From Tipula vernalis (Eukaryota; Arthropoda; Insecta; Diptera; Tipulidae), in NCBI GenBank assembly GCA_958295665.1, contig OY282560.1:21349653-21413652 (forward strand): a stretch of DNA of 64,000 bases, written 5' to 3'. Each line of letters begins with the position of its first letter. The stretch's first letter is position 1. Shown one piece after another: positions 1 to 11,815 of the stretch. The notes under the pieces are model-generated. The model was not told where the DNA came from and made no database searches. It saw nothing but the letters and a program-made list of their open reading frames with translations. A program made the position numbers and the translations under genes.

Positions 1-90
1 AAAAGTAAATTTTAACAGTTTTAATACAAAATTTTAATTTATCGTCGATAATCTCCGTATTTTGTATTAATTTGTTAAAATTTTACTTTT
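1..90. repeat. Short inverted repeat (fold-back)
   Basis: Positions 1-31 and 60-90 are near-perfect inverted copies, differing by one indel and a few substitutions, around a loop of about 28 bases. The left arm starts at the window edge, so the structure may extend outside. It has no coding capacity. It looks like a small MITE or its end, but no target duplication can be checked. Confidence 0.6.
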
Positions 91-227
91 CATTTTTAGT
101 AAATGCACGATATTTTAGGTATCGTTAATTAAAAACTTACGGTTTTCACTATTATAACAATTTTCTTACATAATTCGGTGAAAACCCGAAATTCGTTCTC
201 GTCGCTCGTTCTCAATGTGTACCGGCC

Positions 228-485
228 TTTACTGTGAAATTCAAGCAATAAGTTTTAAAGGTACTTTTAGTCTGGGGTGACGTTTGAAAAAACAAATTAT
301 CTGAGAACAAAATTTTTACTTGTAACCACGAAACTTCCTTAATATTATTATATTTACGCATATTGAAAAAAAAAATAGTCCGAACCATCCGACATAGATG
401 GCAAACCTCACGTTTCGATTTTGAAGGAACTACTCCCCCACACTAAAAGTACCTTTAAAACTTATTGCTTCAATTTCACAGTAAA
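228..485. mobile_element. MITE with 50-bp terminal inverted repeats
   Basis: The arms at 228-277 and 436-485 are inverted copies over 50 bases with about two mismatches. They enclose 158 bases with no ORF. This is the size and shape of a non-autonomous DNA transposon. No clear target-site duplication was found and the superfamily is unknown. Confidence 0.75.
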
Positions 486-490
486 AGCTA

Positions 491-3400
491 TTAAACGAAA
501 TATTATACATATTTACTTTACATACGTTTAGACATATTAGACGAAATAGAAATACACTTCCTCCTCTTAGAAATACTATACGTATACCCTCCCCCTCCCG
601 AGTTTGTATAAAATCTTTATAGTTTCTATAAAAACTATCTAGCTACATACATATGTATACTTTTACGATATACCATCCGTACCCTTAGACATACTCGACG
701 TACTCTTACACATACTCAACGTACTCTTACACGTACTCGACGTACTCTTACACGTACTCCCTGTCCGAATAGACACTTCCTAAAATAATACACAAATTTT
801 TCAACTAAAAAGTGAAAATTTTACCGGAAAATGAGGTAATTTTCCTGTGAAATTTGGCTTTCCCCTCCTAAAAACTATAGATGCACAATCCTACATTTAA
901 AAATTTCCAAAATATATACTCCTTACTTGATTTTCCCGATGTATACGTAAAGTAAACTTTAGCCAAAAATAAAACTTGAAAATCCTTTATTAGAAAAGCT
1001 GATTTTGATTTTTTAAGATCAGCTGTTTTCAAACTTACTATCTCACCCGAAAATATAAACCATTCGCGCAAACTGCAAAAAGGGCAAAATTTAATGTTCA
1101 ACCGAGGGTTAACCAATCATCATGAAAGAGATCGTGAATTGGTTTTTATTTATTTTATTAGAAAAAAAAAAAAAAAGTACATATACACTATTTTGTTGTT
1201 GTTTCTTGTATGTACATGTATATATCCTGTCGACCCGTGATGTGAAGTTTAGAGGTTTTTTGTTTTCGTTCGTTTCGTTTTTGTGTACATTTTGTATTGT
1301 GTAAAATTTTTTTTGTTTTTTTTTTTTTTTTTTTTTTTTTTTTCAAACGGCACAAAGAATATTTTTTTTTAGAATTTCGTTCGAAAAAGATGGATATTGC
1401 GTGTTGCTCTCCCGTACTGTATGTAATACATAAAAATTGTAATTTGTAATAAAATTAATAAAATAATTTCTGTGTAAAAATATAATAATTCATTAAAATA
1501 ATTTCGTTTAGTTTTAAATAATTACCGATATTTTCTTTGGTTTATATGTATAGTTTTTAAAACAAAGTGAAAAATTATAGGCTTATTATCTATACGAGTC
1601 GTAAATATAGAGGAAAAAATTTTTTTTTTAAGTGAATGTGGTTTTAAGAAAATCGCTAATATGGTTTAGTTTTGATTATAGAAAAATAAAAAAAAAATAA
1701 AAAATACAAGATATAAAAATGTGAATGTTTTGTGTATTAAAAATAATCGCGAAGTTTACTAAAATGACAATTATTATACGGTATGTTTGTGTCATTTAAA
1801 AAAACAACATTATTTGATATTGATAATTTTATCTTTAGTTTGATTTGTTTGTGATAATAAAACTACTAAATACTGTTATAAAGGTTAAAATAAAACAAAG
1901 GAATACACAAATAAAATTAAATATTATGGATAAAAAGTTGAATACCGAGGCCATTTTGTATTGAGTAAGTTTGGTTTTTCAATTTTAATTTTTCATTTTT
2001 TTTTATAACATTTTATACACACACGCATTTCATTTCAATTGTTTGTTTGTTGTGTGTAGTGTAAATGATATGGTAATTAAAAAAACAACAACTAGCTAGC
2101 TATTCCGATATAAATGAACTCATGTACATATGCATGCATACATAAATATTTTAATGATGTCTGATTTCAACAGCCGCCGATACTCGAAATTAACAAGAAT
2201 CAAAACGTGAATCGGTTTCATTTAATTTTGTCTTTTGGTTTTTTTTTTCTTTTTTTTTAATTAAGCCAAAAACAAAAAATCTTAGAAACAAAATGTCGTA
2301 AGAAGTATTAAATCAATAAACTTACGGCAATCTATAATATACATATGTATATAAAATGATTTGTTGGTTAATAACAGGAATACACGCTTATTTTTTTTAG
2401 TATGATACGTAAATTAATATTCGATTAAAAACTTAGTTTGGTTAATAAATCAAATCATAAAATAAAAAAAAAATTATGTTTCTTACATACAAATTGACTT
2501 GAGAGACGGCCATATTGTTTATTCATAAAAAGACAATCAACTTTTTTCGTTTTTATATTTTTTTTTCATAATTTCGAAATACATAAAAACTATTAAATGT
2601 ACTTAAGAAGTTATATTCGTGAAAATAATTGTAACTATTATTCGTCTACGAAATAAATACTATAACAAATAATGTACTAATTAGATTTAGTCTTTTTCGT
2701 TTATTTGTTTTCTGGGAATTAATGAATTTTGAAAAAATTGCTTTTGTTTTTGTTGTTTTATAAAATGTAGTTATAGCGCTATAAAATGGAACAGAGAAAA
2801 ATGTACAATAATTTATTATTAAATCAAATACAAAAAAAAAAAAAAAACAACATAAAAATATAAAATCGTTATGTAGACATAAATATAATTTTTACGTTTG
2901 TTAATTTTTTTTCTTTTAATTTAAAAATGTAGTCTTGGTTTTTTGTATAATTCGATGGGAGTGTTATATGAGCAGAGACGAATTTGGGGATTTTGTTTGT
3001 GTTTCGTCTTAATTATATGAACATTTGGGTTAATGTAAGGGTGACATTATTTTACATATTACATAATATAACGTATAACAAAATTTATTTCAAAATGATG
3101 TTTCGTTTGATTGTCTCTAAGTAGCATTAACCGGCCAGAACCCAAACTAGGTTCTAGTAAACCGATTTCTCCGGATTTTTTTTTCTATTAGCCATACTGA
3201 TCTTACAGTTTTAGTTTGGTTTGTTTTGTATGAGGGGAATGGCTAAGTTGCAACTTAAATGCCGGTTTTCCGTTTTGCATGGGGCAATGCCTTAACTAAA
3301 GACCCTTTCGAAACAAAACGGAAATTAAGGCCAATGAGATAAAACGAAAAGACCCAATTGTGGATCTCTATTTTTAACTTATGCATTTGCTTTATTTTAT

Positions 3401-3784
3401 AAAACTTCTAACAATAAGAAAAAAACATTTTTTTTACTTTTTACATAAGTAGATTTATAATTTTTTTTTTTTTTAAATTAAAATCTTGAAATCACACATT
3501 TTGCAATGGTAAATGCCAATTTTTTGCAAAAATGTGAATTTACTTTAGGGGTTATATTGTAGATTGCCTTAAAATTTCATGCCGCTAAAGCGAACCGTTT
3601 GACGTTTTTAATTTTCATCAATAGTAACTGTTTAAAGTAATTTAAATATATAAAATCTCTTTAAGTTATTCTTTTCATAAGAAAATATTTAGGTAAATAA
3701 AAATTAAAAATGACTGAAAAATAATAAAACTATGTTTTAATATAATAAAATAAAAACTTAAGCAAAATAAATATTTAAAAGCGC
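491..3784. other. AT-rich region without a recognisable gene
   Basis: It holds a 21-bp tandem repeat (679-760), a run of 28 T (1316-1343) and many A/T homopolymers. From about 1120 to 3500 there is no recognisable transposon sequence. The short ORFs at 868-1116 and 1122-1304 have low-complexity translations and no recognisable domain. The texture resembles an untranslated region or intron of an insect gene, but that is only an impression. Confidence 0.5.
679..760. repeat. 21-bp tandem repeat, about 4 copies
   Basis: Units start at 679, 700, 721 and 742, each a variant of GTACTCTTACACGTACTCGAC; the last has 19 bases. Units differ at one to four positions. The 21-base period equals seven codons, but no long open frame spans the array. 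Confidence 0.85.
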
Positions 3785-4032
3785 GTTTTTTTATTCGCTC
3801 CGGATAGCTGCTATCGAGAGCCGTCATATAAAATTTCGCTCCCGATAGCGCTCCGCATAAATAGGTAGAGCCAAATATTTTTTATATCAAGTTTTCACTA
3901 AACAGTTGAATTAAAAATGATAGTTTGATGTTAAATAAGTTTAGTTTACCAAAAAATAGCGCGTCAAATTTAAATTTAGGCATAGAAAAATGATGGCTCT
4001 GGATAGCAGCTATCCGGAGCGAATAAAAAAAC
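3785..4032. mobile_element. MITE with 42-bp terminal inverted repeats
   Basis: The arms at 3785-3826 and 3991-4032 are inverted copies with three mismatches. Both contain TTATTCGCTCCGGATAGCTG. The 164-bp interior has no coding capacity, and the minus-strand ORF at 3882-4079 runs across it by chance. Target duplication is unclear. Confidence 0.8.
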
Positions 4033-4602
4033 ACTACATAAGTATCACATAAAAGTTTATACTTATCATCAAAATTCAAAATTATTTATACATAATTATG
4101 TATGTTTGTACGAATATGGTGTAGCTGATAAGGGTTTCATTCAATTATTTTTGTCGCGTAACGAGTTTATTTCTTGGACGGAATAAACCGCTCGCGCGTT
4201 GATCAATACTGGTTCCACAATTTTTTGGATAATATCCATCTTACTATACCAACAATCATCATCTTTGTCTCACAAAATATCCGTCTTTGCCGCTACATTT
4301 CTTCCATTGTTGTGATGAGATGTGAGACCACTGCTGGTAACTTATCCCTTCTACATGAAATGAATTCAAGCTTAGGTGTCGGCCAAATTAAATTTTGTTT
4401 GAACGGTGTTGGCAATTTTATATTCTTTGAAACCGTTTCGTAAATTTTCTTCAAATCACGGTTTCCAAAATAGACCACAACAAAGGCCCAAAGCCTTCTC
4501 GGCGAATCCATGCGTCATTGTGCTCCATACGCCAGTTTTTTTACAGGTTCCTCCATGCTTGTTTTAAGGGATGAAAGTATGCAACATCCATTGGTTATAG
4601 TA

Positions 4603-5885
4603 TACAGGGTGACTGACACGAAGTGTTACCAAAACAAAACGCCACAGAATTTTTATTTTTTGATGAATTTTATTGAATCAAAGTAAAAAATGTTCACAAA
4701 TATTTAAATTTTCGAATTGCATTAGCAGTTTTCGATTTGGCCACCCTTAGCCGCGATTATGGCCTTCAAACCGCCGACAAAGCTATTGCATGCAGTACGA
4801 AAGTGGCTCTGCGGTATTTTGGCCCATTCCCGGCGAAGCCCTTGCTTGAAATGATCGACACTTTGGTATTTTTTTGTCCCAACCTTGCTCTTCAAAATAT
4901 CCCAAACCGAGAAATCTAGCGGATTTGCATCCGGTGAATTTGGTGGCCATTGGGCAGTGGAAATGAACCGCGGAACGTTGTTTCGCAACCAATCTTGATT
5001 GACACGCGCTTTATGACTCGGCGCCGAGTCCTGTTGAAATGTCCAGGCTCTGCGGCCGAAATGTTTTTGTGCCCAAGGCTTCAACGCTCCCTCCAACACA
5101 TGATCCCGATAAATTTGAGCATTTATCTTAATACCACGCTCCAAAAAAACGAGCGGTGAACGGTTTTCGGCCGTTACGGCGGCCCAAACCATCACCATCG
5201 GCGGCGCTTGGTTTCGAGTGGCAATCCGTTGGTCCAAATTTTTCAGTAGAACGGCCGGGCAAGTAAATCCGGTCGTTTTGCTTTTTCACATATTGCTCAA
5301 TAACGAACGGTGACTCATCGGAGAAATTGAAGTTCGGCAAATCGCCACTTTCCTGCAAGCGTAACAACTCCTTCCACTTTAACTCTTTCCACTTTAACTT
5401 TTTTTTGAGCATTGGTGAGACCATGCGATTTATGGAATTTCAAGGCCTTTAGTCCAAGATGATCTTTCAATATGTGCTGCATCCGTTCGAGCGAAATGTT
5501 CGCCTCATTTGGCCTTCACCTCCCGAATGATATACGGCGATGTTGCAGTGCGTTTCGGTCCACCACCATGGCGTTTTGCAATGCTGCCAGTATCGTTATA
5601 ACGATTTATGGTGCGATACACAAACATTTTATTCACAGGCAGATGTTTTAACTGGTTAACAATCTGCGGCTGTGATTTGCTAGCCAAATATAGATAAATC
5701 ACACTATTACGCTTGAATTCCATTGCGGATAACTTTTTTTCTGAATATTTCCCACTAAAATGCTTCTGTACGCTTGTAAACAATGGAATGAACTGTCATT
5801 AGTGTAAATTTGAGCGCTCTGTCATCACTGGTTTGACAGCAATAACAGTCTGAAGTTGGTAACACTTCGTGTCAGTCACCCTGTA
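4603..5885 (-). mobile_element. Complete mariner element with TA target duplication
   Basis: The element runs from 4605 to 5883 and is flanked by TA at 4603-4604 and 5884-5885. Its terminal inverted repeats begin CAGGGTGACTGACACGAAGT and match for about 28 bases. It carries one transposase gene on the minus strand. It sits inside the pogo-like transposase, so it arrived later. A second, truncated copy of the same family lies at 47514-48181 in the opposite orientation. Confidence 0.92.
4722..5783 (-). pseudogene. mariner transposase (DD37D), defective
   Basis: The N-terminal part (5783-5505) is a paired-type helix-turn-helix domain with the linker SIAKRHGGGPKR. Around 5505 about 41 bases present in the copy at 47.6 kb are missing, which breaks the frame. 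The middle (5424-5128) carries the first Asp in FSDESPFVIEQY, with a short duplicated stretch just upstream. The last frame (5237-4722) has the second Asp in FQQDSAPSHKA and the third in SPDANPLDF. I count 37 residues between these two, so the spacing is DD37D, as in maT-like mariners, not the DD34D of classical mariner. The C-terminus appears complete. Because of the deletion and frameshifts, no active enzyme is expected. Confidence 0.9.
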
Positions 5886-6583
5886 GATGTTGCGTTAGGT
5901 AGCACCGAAATCAAAATAATTTTTTTTTGAGTTGCAAAATTCAATAAGGTCATATGTGTGGTAGATCCATCCACGAAAAAGACAATAGGAAATTTAATTT
6001 GTTCTTCTACCAACCATGGACGGAATATATTAGCGATATATTCAAAAAATAACTCACCAGTCATCCAGCCATCGCTTCGTCCGATTCGCCAACTGTTTGT
6101 CATGCTCTTTGCGATAATAAGCAGGATTCTCTTGTTGGGAAGCACTACCAGAGGGGGAACAATTGTTCTTTTGGTGTTACCCATTATGAGCGTAGTTATA
6201 TTTTCTTTTTCGTCATTTGACGCAAATGAATAAACGAATTTTTGACCTTTTTTAACCAAAACGAAATTTTTTTCAGCTTAAAAAGAAAGCAGTATCATCG
6301 TAATTGAATGATCGTTCGCGATAATTAAAGATCGGTAGATATTCGTTTGTTTCTAAGTATGTATGTGGTTCCAGTTTCTAATTTTTGCTTCGTTGACCTG
6401 GTCTGCCACATCGGAAGTTGTTTCAATTCACAATTAATTGATGGTTGTATAGCGTGATTTTTGGAACTTTAAAAGTTTTGATGGCAGTGTGAACAGTCAT
6501 GCCGTATATTTCACTGCTTCTAAATCATATTTTAATCCATCCCTTGGAATTTTTACAGCTGCACTGGATTTGGTAGGAGCCAT

Positions 6584-7138
6584 TTTAGTTTGCCAAGTAT
6601 AAATTCTTTGAAATTAGCGGCATCTAAAAAATAAATTATTAACACGTGATCCCCAATAAGTAAAAAACATTTAAATAGTAAAACCTAATTGGGATCGCGC
6701 AGTCTACACAAAACATTTTGTTGCTACCAGAACTATCTTGATGTAAAAAGACATACGATGTAGCATTAAAATTAATAGTTATGCAAAGTTAAGGCCCGTT
6801 GCACATTCCATCTAAGCTTACCGATGTGGGCTATGTGCATAGCTTTCAGTTGTAAATAAAGAGTTTTAATGGAACGTTGCACACTTGAGCTAAACTATGC
6901 GAGCTAGCAGAGTGAGCTAAGCGGGCTAAACTATGCTAATATGAAGTACGTAAATACCGAGCATTTTTAATTTTAACAGAAAAACCATAACGATCCACAA
7001 TTGATACCACGATCCGGTTTGTGGTCTTTTACCTTACCATTTGTTGAATCTAATTCGAATCATTATAACGACCGAAATCGGTCGAGAAAAACCACTCCAC
7101 TCGTGCCCCTATTATAATGTTAAGAGAAAGAAAAGTTT
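6584..7138. other. Non-coding stretch with short direct repeats
   Basis: Around 6790-6950 there are short direct repeats of CGTTGCACA and of GCTAAACTATGC. No terminal repeats, coding frame or known element was recognised. Confidence 0.4.
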
Positions 7139-7335
7139 GTCTGTGTATTAAATCAATAAGATTCTTTCGGTTTTTTATAGACAAAATATATTAACAATAA
7201 TGGCATTTACAATGCCACAATGGCCTCTTAATTTTTTTTTTTGATTAACCAATCGAAAAATATTGTGAATGGCATTATTGTTAATATATTTTATCTATAA
7301 AAAGCCGATAGAATCTTATTGATATTATAACAGAC
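7139..7335. mobile_element. MITE with about 74-bp terminal inverted repeats
   Basis: Arms 7139-7213 and 7262-7335 are inverted copies over about 74 bases with roughly ten differences, leaving a 48-base loop. Both arms carry ATATATTAACAATAATG. It is nearly a perfect fold-back element. It is flanked by GTTT on the left and ATTT on the right, with no clear duplication. Confidence 0.8.
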
Positions 7336-7566
7336 ATTTTTTGCGCTCGACAGAATTCCATCTAATACAAGTCGTCGCTGCCAATTTAAGTTCATCGTCA
7401 GTGGAATTTGATGCAATTAAAACTTGATTATTGTCTCCATCGGATTATCGTAATTTCATTTTCATTGTCATTTAAAGCATGATTGATACCTTTATTGATC
7501 TTTTTCAAATCGTTTAATTATAGGATTCGGTTGAACAATTCCATTAGCCAATTGATTTACGACATG

Positions 7567-8330
7567 TTAAAATAAGATAAAATCTAAATTAAAATTATTA
7601 ATTTTTACTACCAGTGCATGGAATGAACTTAAGAAGATATTCATTGCTCGAAGTAAGGCATCACACCACATCTTGAATCCAAAGCGAATGGGTTTTCCTG
7701 TGAAAAATTGTGGCAAGCTGCTTCTACCAAAATACGGCTCCATAGTTTCATCTTTTGAATAATTGCACACAAAGGTTAGCCAAGTTCAAGAAATTGTTCG
7801 TTAAAATGACTGATTAATGTCCTAGTTTTAAATAACTTGTTATTTGGATACATAGCAATATTATCATTAAAATAAATGAACCGTAAATGTTAAACGAGTC
7901 TTCTTGTTGCTCACAATATAGCCGCTTTGATGGTTGTTTCGAATATCCTGATAGCAAACAGAGTGCAAAAAATTTGTACATATCATCCGTTGAAACAGTA
8001 AAATTCATTAAACCCTTTTGATTTAGCATTTCATTGACAAATTCTACAGTGAAAATCATTTCAAATAACCGCACCGGCTGTAGATCTTGTTATATGAATT
8101 GTTCGACAATTGCTGGACGAAAATCGCTGTTTACATTCGTCGGCCCTGAAGGGCTGTTATTTTGTGTTTTCGCATCAAATACTAGGGATGCCACGGGTTC
8201 AAATTCAGCAATCGGAACAATAACTGGAAACGTAATAGCTCAGTTAATTCATAGTTCTCACCTTCGATTCTTTGCCCGCCAGAATTTTGTCCCCATAATT
8301 AAAATTTTTCGCTAAATTCATCGAATTTTT
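7567..8330 (-). pseudogene. piggyBac-type transposase fragment
   Basis: Two minus-strand frames show piggyBac (DDE_Tnp_1_7) signatures. The upstream frame (8074-7814) has the pre-catalytic region with FALCLLSGYSKQPSKR. The downstream frame (7770-7567) has DETMEPYFGRSSLPQF followed by a GKPIRFGFKMW block, which contains the first catalytic Asp. Known piggyBac transposases continue for several hundred residues beyond this. Here the sequence stops at 7567, so the second and third Asp and the Cys-rich tail are missing. TTAA target sites and terminal repeats were not found. The fragment is a decayed relic. Confidence 0.75.
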
Positions 8331-8580
8331 CCACATTTTGTAAATTAGCAGATTCCAAATCATTATCGGTTAACTCTTCAAAATACATATTTCAGAAGTT
8401 GTTCGGTATCCCGCTCGCAATTAAATCTACAATTTAGAAACAATTAAAAAGTTTATTTTATAATATATGTACATTGGGCATATCCATATTTAAATTTGAC
8501 ATATGTATTTGATAATTGCTACAGCAGCTCAACGCATGATTTATCATACATTGGTATAATTTTGTTATTAAAACGCAAAA

Positions 8581-8772
8581 TACACCTGTCCCTCGATTAA
8601 CACGGTCAACGAATTGGGACAAAGTCTTGATTAACAAGCACATACGTTTCGCCGCGCTAATCAAATACCGTGTTAATCGAGGGACAGGTGTATTAGTCGC
8701 GATTAACACGGTTTTGAGTTACACGGTAATTTGGCGGAACGTAATTACCGTGTTAATCGAGGGACAGGTGTA
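8581..8772. mobile_element. Inverted-repeat element with a duplicated right arm
   Basis: The left arm at 8581-8606 begins TACACCTGTCCCTCGATTAA. Its inverse appears twice on the right, at 8667-8692 and again at 8747-8772, all three copies being identical over 26 bases. Extra partial copies of GATTAACACGG lie between the two right arms. The interior is non-coding. This looks like a MITE with an added terminal repeat, or two nested MITEs. Confidence 0.8.
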
Positions 8773-9329
8773 CACTTTTTTCACGTTAAACGATGGATAA
8801 ACATATTGATCTTAAAGTTAAATCATAAATCAATTCAAAAAATGGTTTATTTTTATTTAAAAGATAATTAATTGTTGACTAAGCGGATACATTTTTCAAT
8901 GTGTTTAGAACATGAAACAATGCACTAAACTAATTTATTTTCGACACCGGTCGTACTGTAATGTAATTCTAAGTGTTTATGCAACGCACAGTAACTCACC
9001 AACACATTTTAAAAGATTTGCTTATTTAAGAAATAATTTTAAAAAAAATTGTTTCACGTATTTGATTAAACATACGGGGTACAAAAATGCATTCCTTAGA
9101 AAAACTTGTAAAACTTGGGAAGTTTCATAAGTTGCTAGTTAACGCTTGGATTTAGAATGTTCGAAAACTAATAAAGTAGTAAGGCATCAACTTCAACATT
9201 AAGTCGATTTAGCAGTAAACATAATTCAGAACTGCATTTCAAAGAAAGCATAAGGTAAACATCCATAACATGGATCGGTGTCCAATTGTGGATATGGTAA
9301 CTGAATTTTAGTTGAAATAAGAAATATAC
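8773..9329. other. No recognisable gene
   Basis: AT-rich sequence with one short plus-strand ORF (8912-9130), which has no recognisable domain or repeats. Confidence 0.4.
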
Positions 9330-10290
9330 CTACTTCATTATGTAACTTTTGTCAACCACTATATCACTATGCACCGATAGCACCTCTACATTCGCTTCTC
9401 CGAACTTGAATGTCGAAGGAACCCATTTCCAATTTTTAATCATTGTCTTTTCATTGTCCGAATTCAACCAGCTTAATACTGTTGCTGAGTCCGTCCAATA
9501 ATAAACCCGACCGACATTCGCCGAATGACCTTCAGTAATTTTTTCGCCATTCGCAAACCTGTCAAGCACGCCTGTAATCCCAAACGGGGAATGCTTACAG
9601 GCTTTATTGGAAAATTGGTAGATATCAACAGTTTAGATGCATCTCGTTAGCTGCTATCTTTGATAGATTGCTGGGTACAGGACCATCTTCTTCTTCAGAC
9701 ATCGGAATCGGAAAGTAACTTCATTATGCCTCCACAAGAGGCCAATCATGTAACGTTCATCCATTTTTCGACTTGTTTTTTTCATAATTTGCATAGCACG
9801 CGCATCCGCCATGGAGTACTATGAAAAAAATGTTTCCATTTTGTTTCCATAAAGTATTTTACATTTATAACATTTTTGACTTGTGATTTCCAAATCGACC
9901 ACCTTAAATCCTTCTTCTATTTTAGTCTTGCCTCCTGTCCACTTAAGACGTTGCCAAATGATCATCCATTAAAGTCACAGTGACCGATAGCCGAGAAATG
10001 CCCAGGTATATACCGCTCATTATGCAAGCTTACTGTTACCACACGGAATAATACAGACGGTCTGGCATTGCTATGCTCCCCAAGCTGTCCTTGTATCACT
10101 GTCCGTGGCACGTTTTGATTAAATTTTGGTGCTATATCCTTCCGTTTATGCAGCAAACAGTGATGAATTCTTTCGCAGTTGTCTGCGCCACACGTTTGCT
10201 GGTTTTTACATTCACGCTTCTCCAGACAACCGCCTACAGTGCTTTCTCGCTACGGCTAATTCTCGATGAATTTTTGAGTTGACATGACTC
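9330..10290 (-). pseudogene. BEL/Pao-type LTR retrotransposon fragment (gag to RNase H)
   Basis: Minus-strand pieces appear in the order expected for BEL/Pao elements. Around 10240-9960 is a Cys/His-rich gag end followed by a protease-side linker (CGADNC, then HHCLLHKRKDI). Around 9810-9690 is a piece typical of the start of the reverse transcriptase region (MDERYMIGLLW). At 9569-9330 is an RNase H-like piece with YYWTDSATVLSWL. The central polymerase and the long terminal repeats are missing, and the pieces lie in different frames. This is an old, internally deleted relic. The family call rests on motif order and on the RNase H block. Confidence 0.65.
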
Positions 10291-10894
10291 GCGTCATGCG
10301 AGTACTATAGTGTCCCATACGCCATTTGGAAAATTTTCGAGAAATCGAATTTTAAACTTAGGACTAAAATTTGCTCACCATTCTAATCAAATTTTTATGT
10401 TTTGTTAGGTTTAGTTTAAAGCTCTAACATTTCTGAATATTTTGCAACAAAGACAAAATAAATTTTCTTTCTCTTAAACCCGGGTAATACAATTTTCCCC
10501 AAAAAGTCAAAAATGGATGTAGGACACTTTTTATATATATTGTTAAAAGTGTTTTTTTATTTTTACAAAAATGCTAAAATGCATTGGATATAGGACAGAC
10601 CTAAAATAAAAATACAACATACAAAATCAAAATAAAATGCCAAAGATATTTTATTTCAAAATTTCCTCATAGAATAGGATAACTGGACAAATAAAAATTA
10701 AAATATTGATAAACAAAACCTAATATGGCCGAAAGAACAAAAGAATTATTATTTATTTCAGAATCTGTAACAGATAGAACAATTTGGATTAAAAAATCTG
10801 AAAGAGCATGACCGATTATATAAGAATCCATAATTAAGTCATTTTTGGGAAAAATGGTCTATAGGACACTATAGTACTCACGTAACGCGATGGA
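10286..10894. mobile_element. Non-autonomous element with about 30-bp inverted ends
   Basis: The left end near 10287-10317 and the right end near 10858-10893 are inverted copies sharing GAGTACTATAGTGTCC. Internally, related phrases recur (GGATGTAGGACAC, GGATATAGGACAG). There is no coding capacity. The exact boundary is uncertain because the similarity continues outward, through a CGCGT motif. Confidence 0.6.
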
Positions 10895-11169
10895 TCAAAA
10901 TATCTCCAAAATATACCAACTACAAAAAAATGTTATAGAGAAAAATTGTCAAGGACAATGGGGGTCATTTATCTGTACTAATGTCCTTGATCTTCATGTC
11001 AATTTTCAAGGTTAGTTAAAGGTCAAGGTCATTTTCACAAAAAAGTGGGAAATTTTACATCCGTATATGTATTTTCCATTACCTCCCAAGGACATCTGAA
11101 GGAATATATTTTAGTTATAAAGCTTATGATTTGCTATAATAATTTAAAAACAAAATATAAATCGGTTAA

Positions 11170-11815
11170 AAATTGGTTGTAAGTCTTTAACTTTCATAAA
11201 CTTTTCAACATTCTCACGTGGAATGTCCAGCCGATAGTTCCAAACGCAGTTTTGGCGATATTTTCATTAATTTCCTTATTATAATGCTCCTTATTTATAG
11301 ACACTAATGCCATAACCAATTTTGTTTAAAATCCTTCTCAACATATCACTTGGATGAGCGCCGCATTTCAGTTTGTCCACCTATTTATTTACATTCATTC
11401 ATACCTTACTGTTATTAGCCAAAATGGTTATTTGCTTATCAAATTTCATTCGCCTATCAATCCACACACCTAAATATTTATAAGCATAAGCATTTATATT
11501 CAATTCTATTATTCTCATTTCCCGCATTCGCTCTAAACTTCATCCAAGCACGTTTTTCGTTCCACTCTTAAATTCAAACTTTTAATCTTTTCAATAACCA
11601 TTCTCTCGCTTTTGCGCTATTGACAATGCTTCGCCCTTTGACTACAAAGTCGTCTGCAAATTGAAGGACGGCTTTGCTGTCCGCATTGATTCGGTGTATC
11701 TCATTGTTGTACTTGATCGATACGAAAGAGCGAAATAAAAACTTGTGATCACTATTGAGCCACATAACCACACATCGAAATTCCCTTAGCATCCCAAAAG
11801 ATTGATGCCATAACC
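11170..11815 (-). pseudogene. Non-LTR retrotransposon reverse transcriptase fragment
   Basis: The minus-strand frame at 11792-11574 contains a polymerase active-site region ending VLQFADDFVV. It is preceded by a variable loop and followed by the typical post-catalytic segment. Shifted frames downstream (11570-11170) continue with pieces resembling the thumb region, such as WIDRRMKFDKQI. The style suggests an I- or R1-like LINE. No 5' or 3' end was found. Multiple frameshifts show it is inactive. Confidence 0.6.

Larger units (their letters stand above)
4170..6583 (-). pseudogene. pogo/Tigger-like transposase pseudogene, split by a mariner
   Basis: This is a DNA-cutting transposase of the Tc1/mariner group, pogo type with a DDE_1 domain. 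Read on the minus strand, the probable start is ATG at 6581-6583. A short psq-like helix-turn-helix segment follows, and then the catalytic core at 6259-5886. That core contains GRSDGWMTGELF and, further on, a conserved VFFVDGSTTHM block holding the second catalytic Asp. The reading is cut at 5885 by the mariner insertion. It resumes at 4602 with PMDVAYFHPLKQAWR, the block that follows the catalytic segment in pogo/Tigger proteins. The frame shifts by one base across the junction, and several stops follow toward 4170. The terminal repeats were not identified. The assignment to the pogo group is fairly sure; the exact family is not. Confidence 0.7.

Noticed and set aside
4174..4511. Plus-strand ORF at 4174-4443 and its partner
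   Set aside because: They lie over the minus-strand pogo-like relic and are shadows.
4737..5159. Two plus-strand ORFs inside the mariner
   Set aside because: They are shadows of the minus-strand transposase.
5958..6233. Plus-strand ORF of 91 residues
   Set aside because: A shadow of the pogo-like catalytic region on the minus strand.
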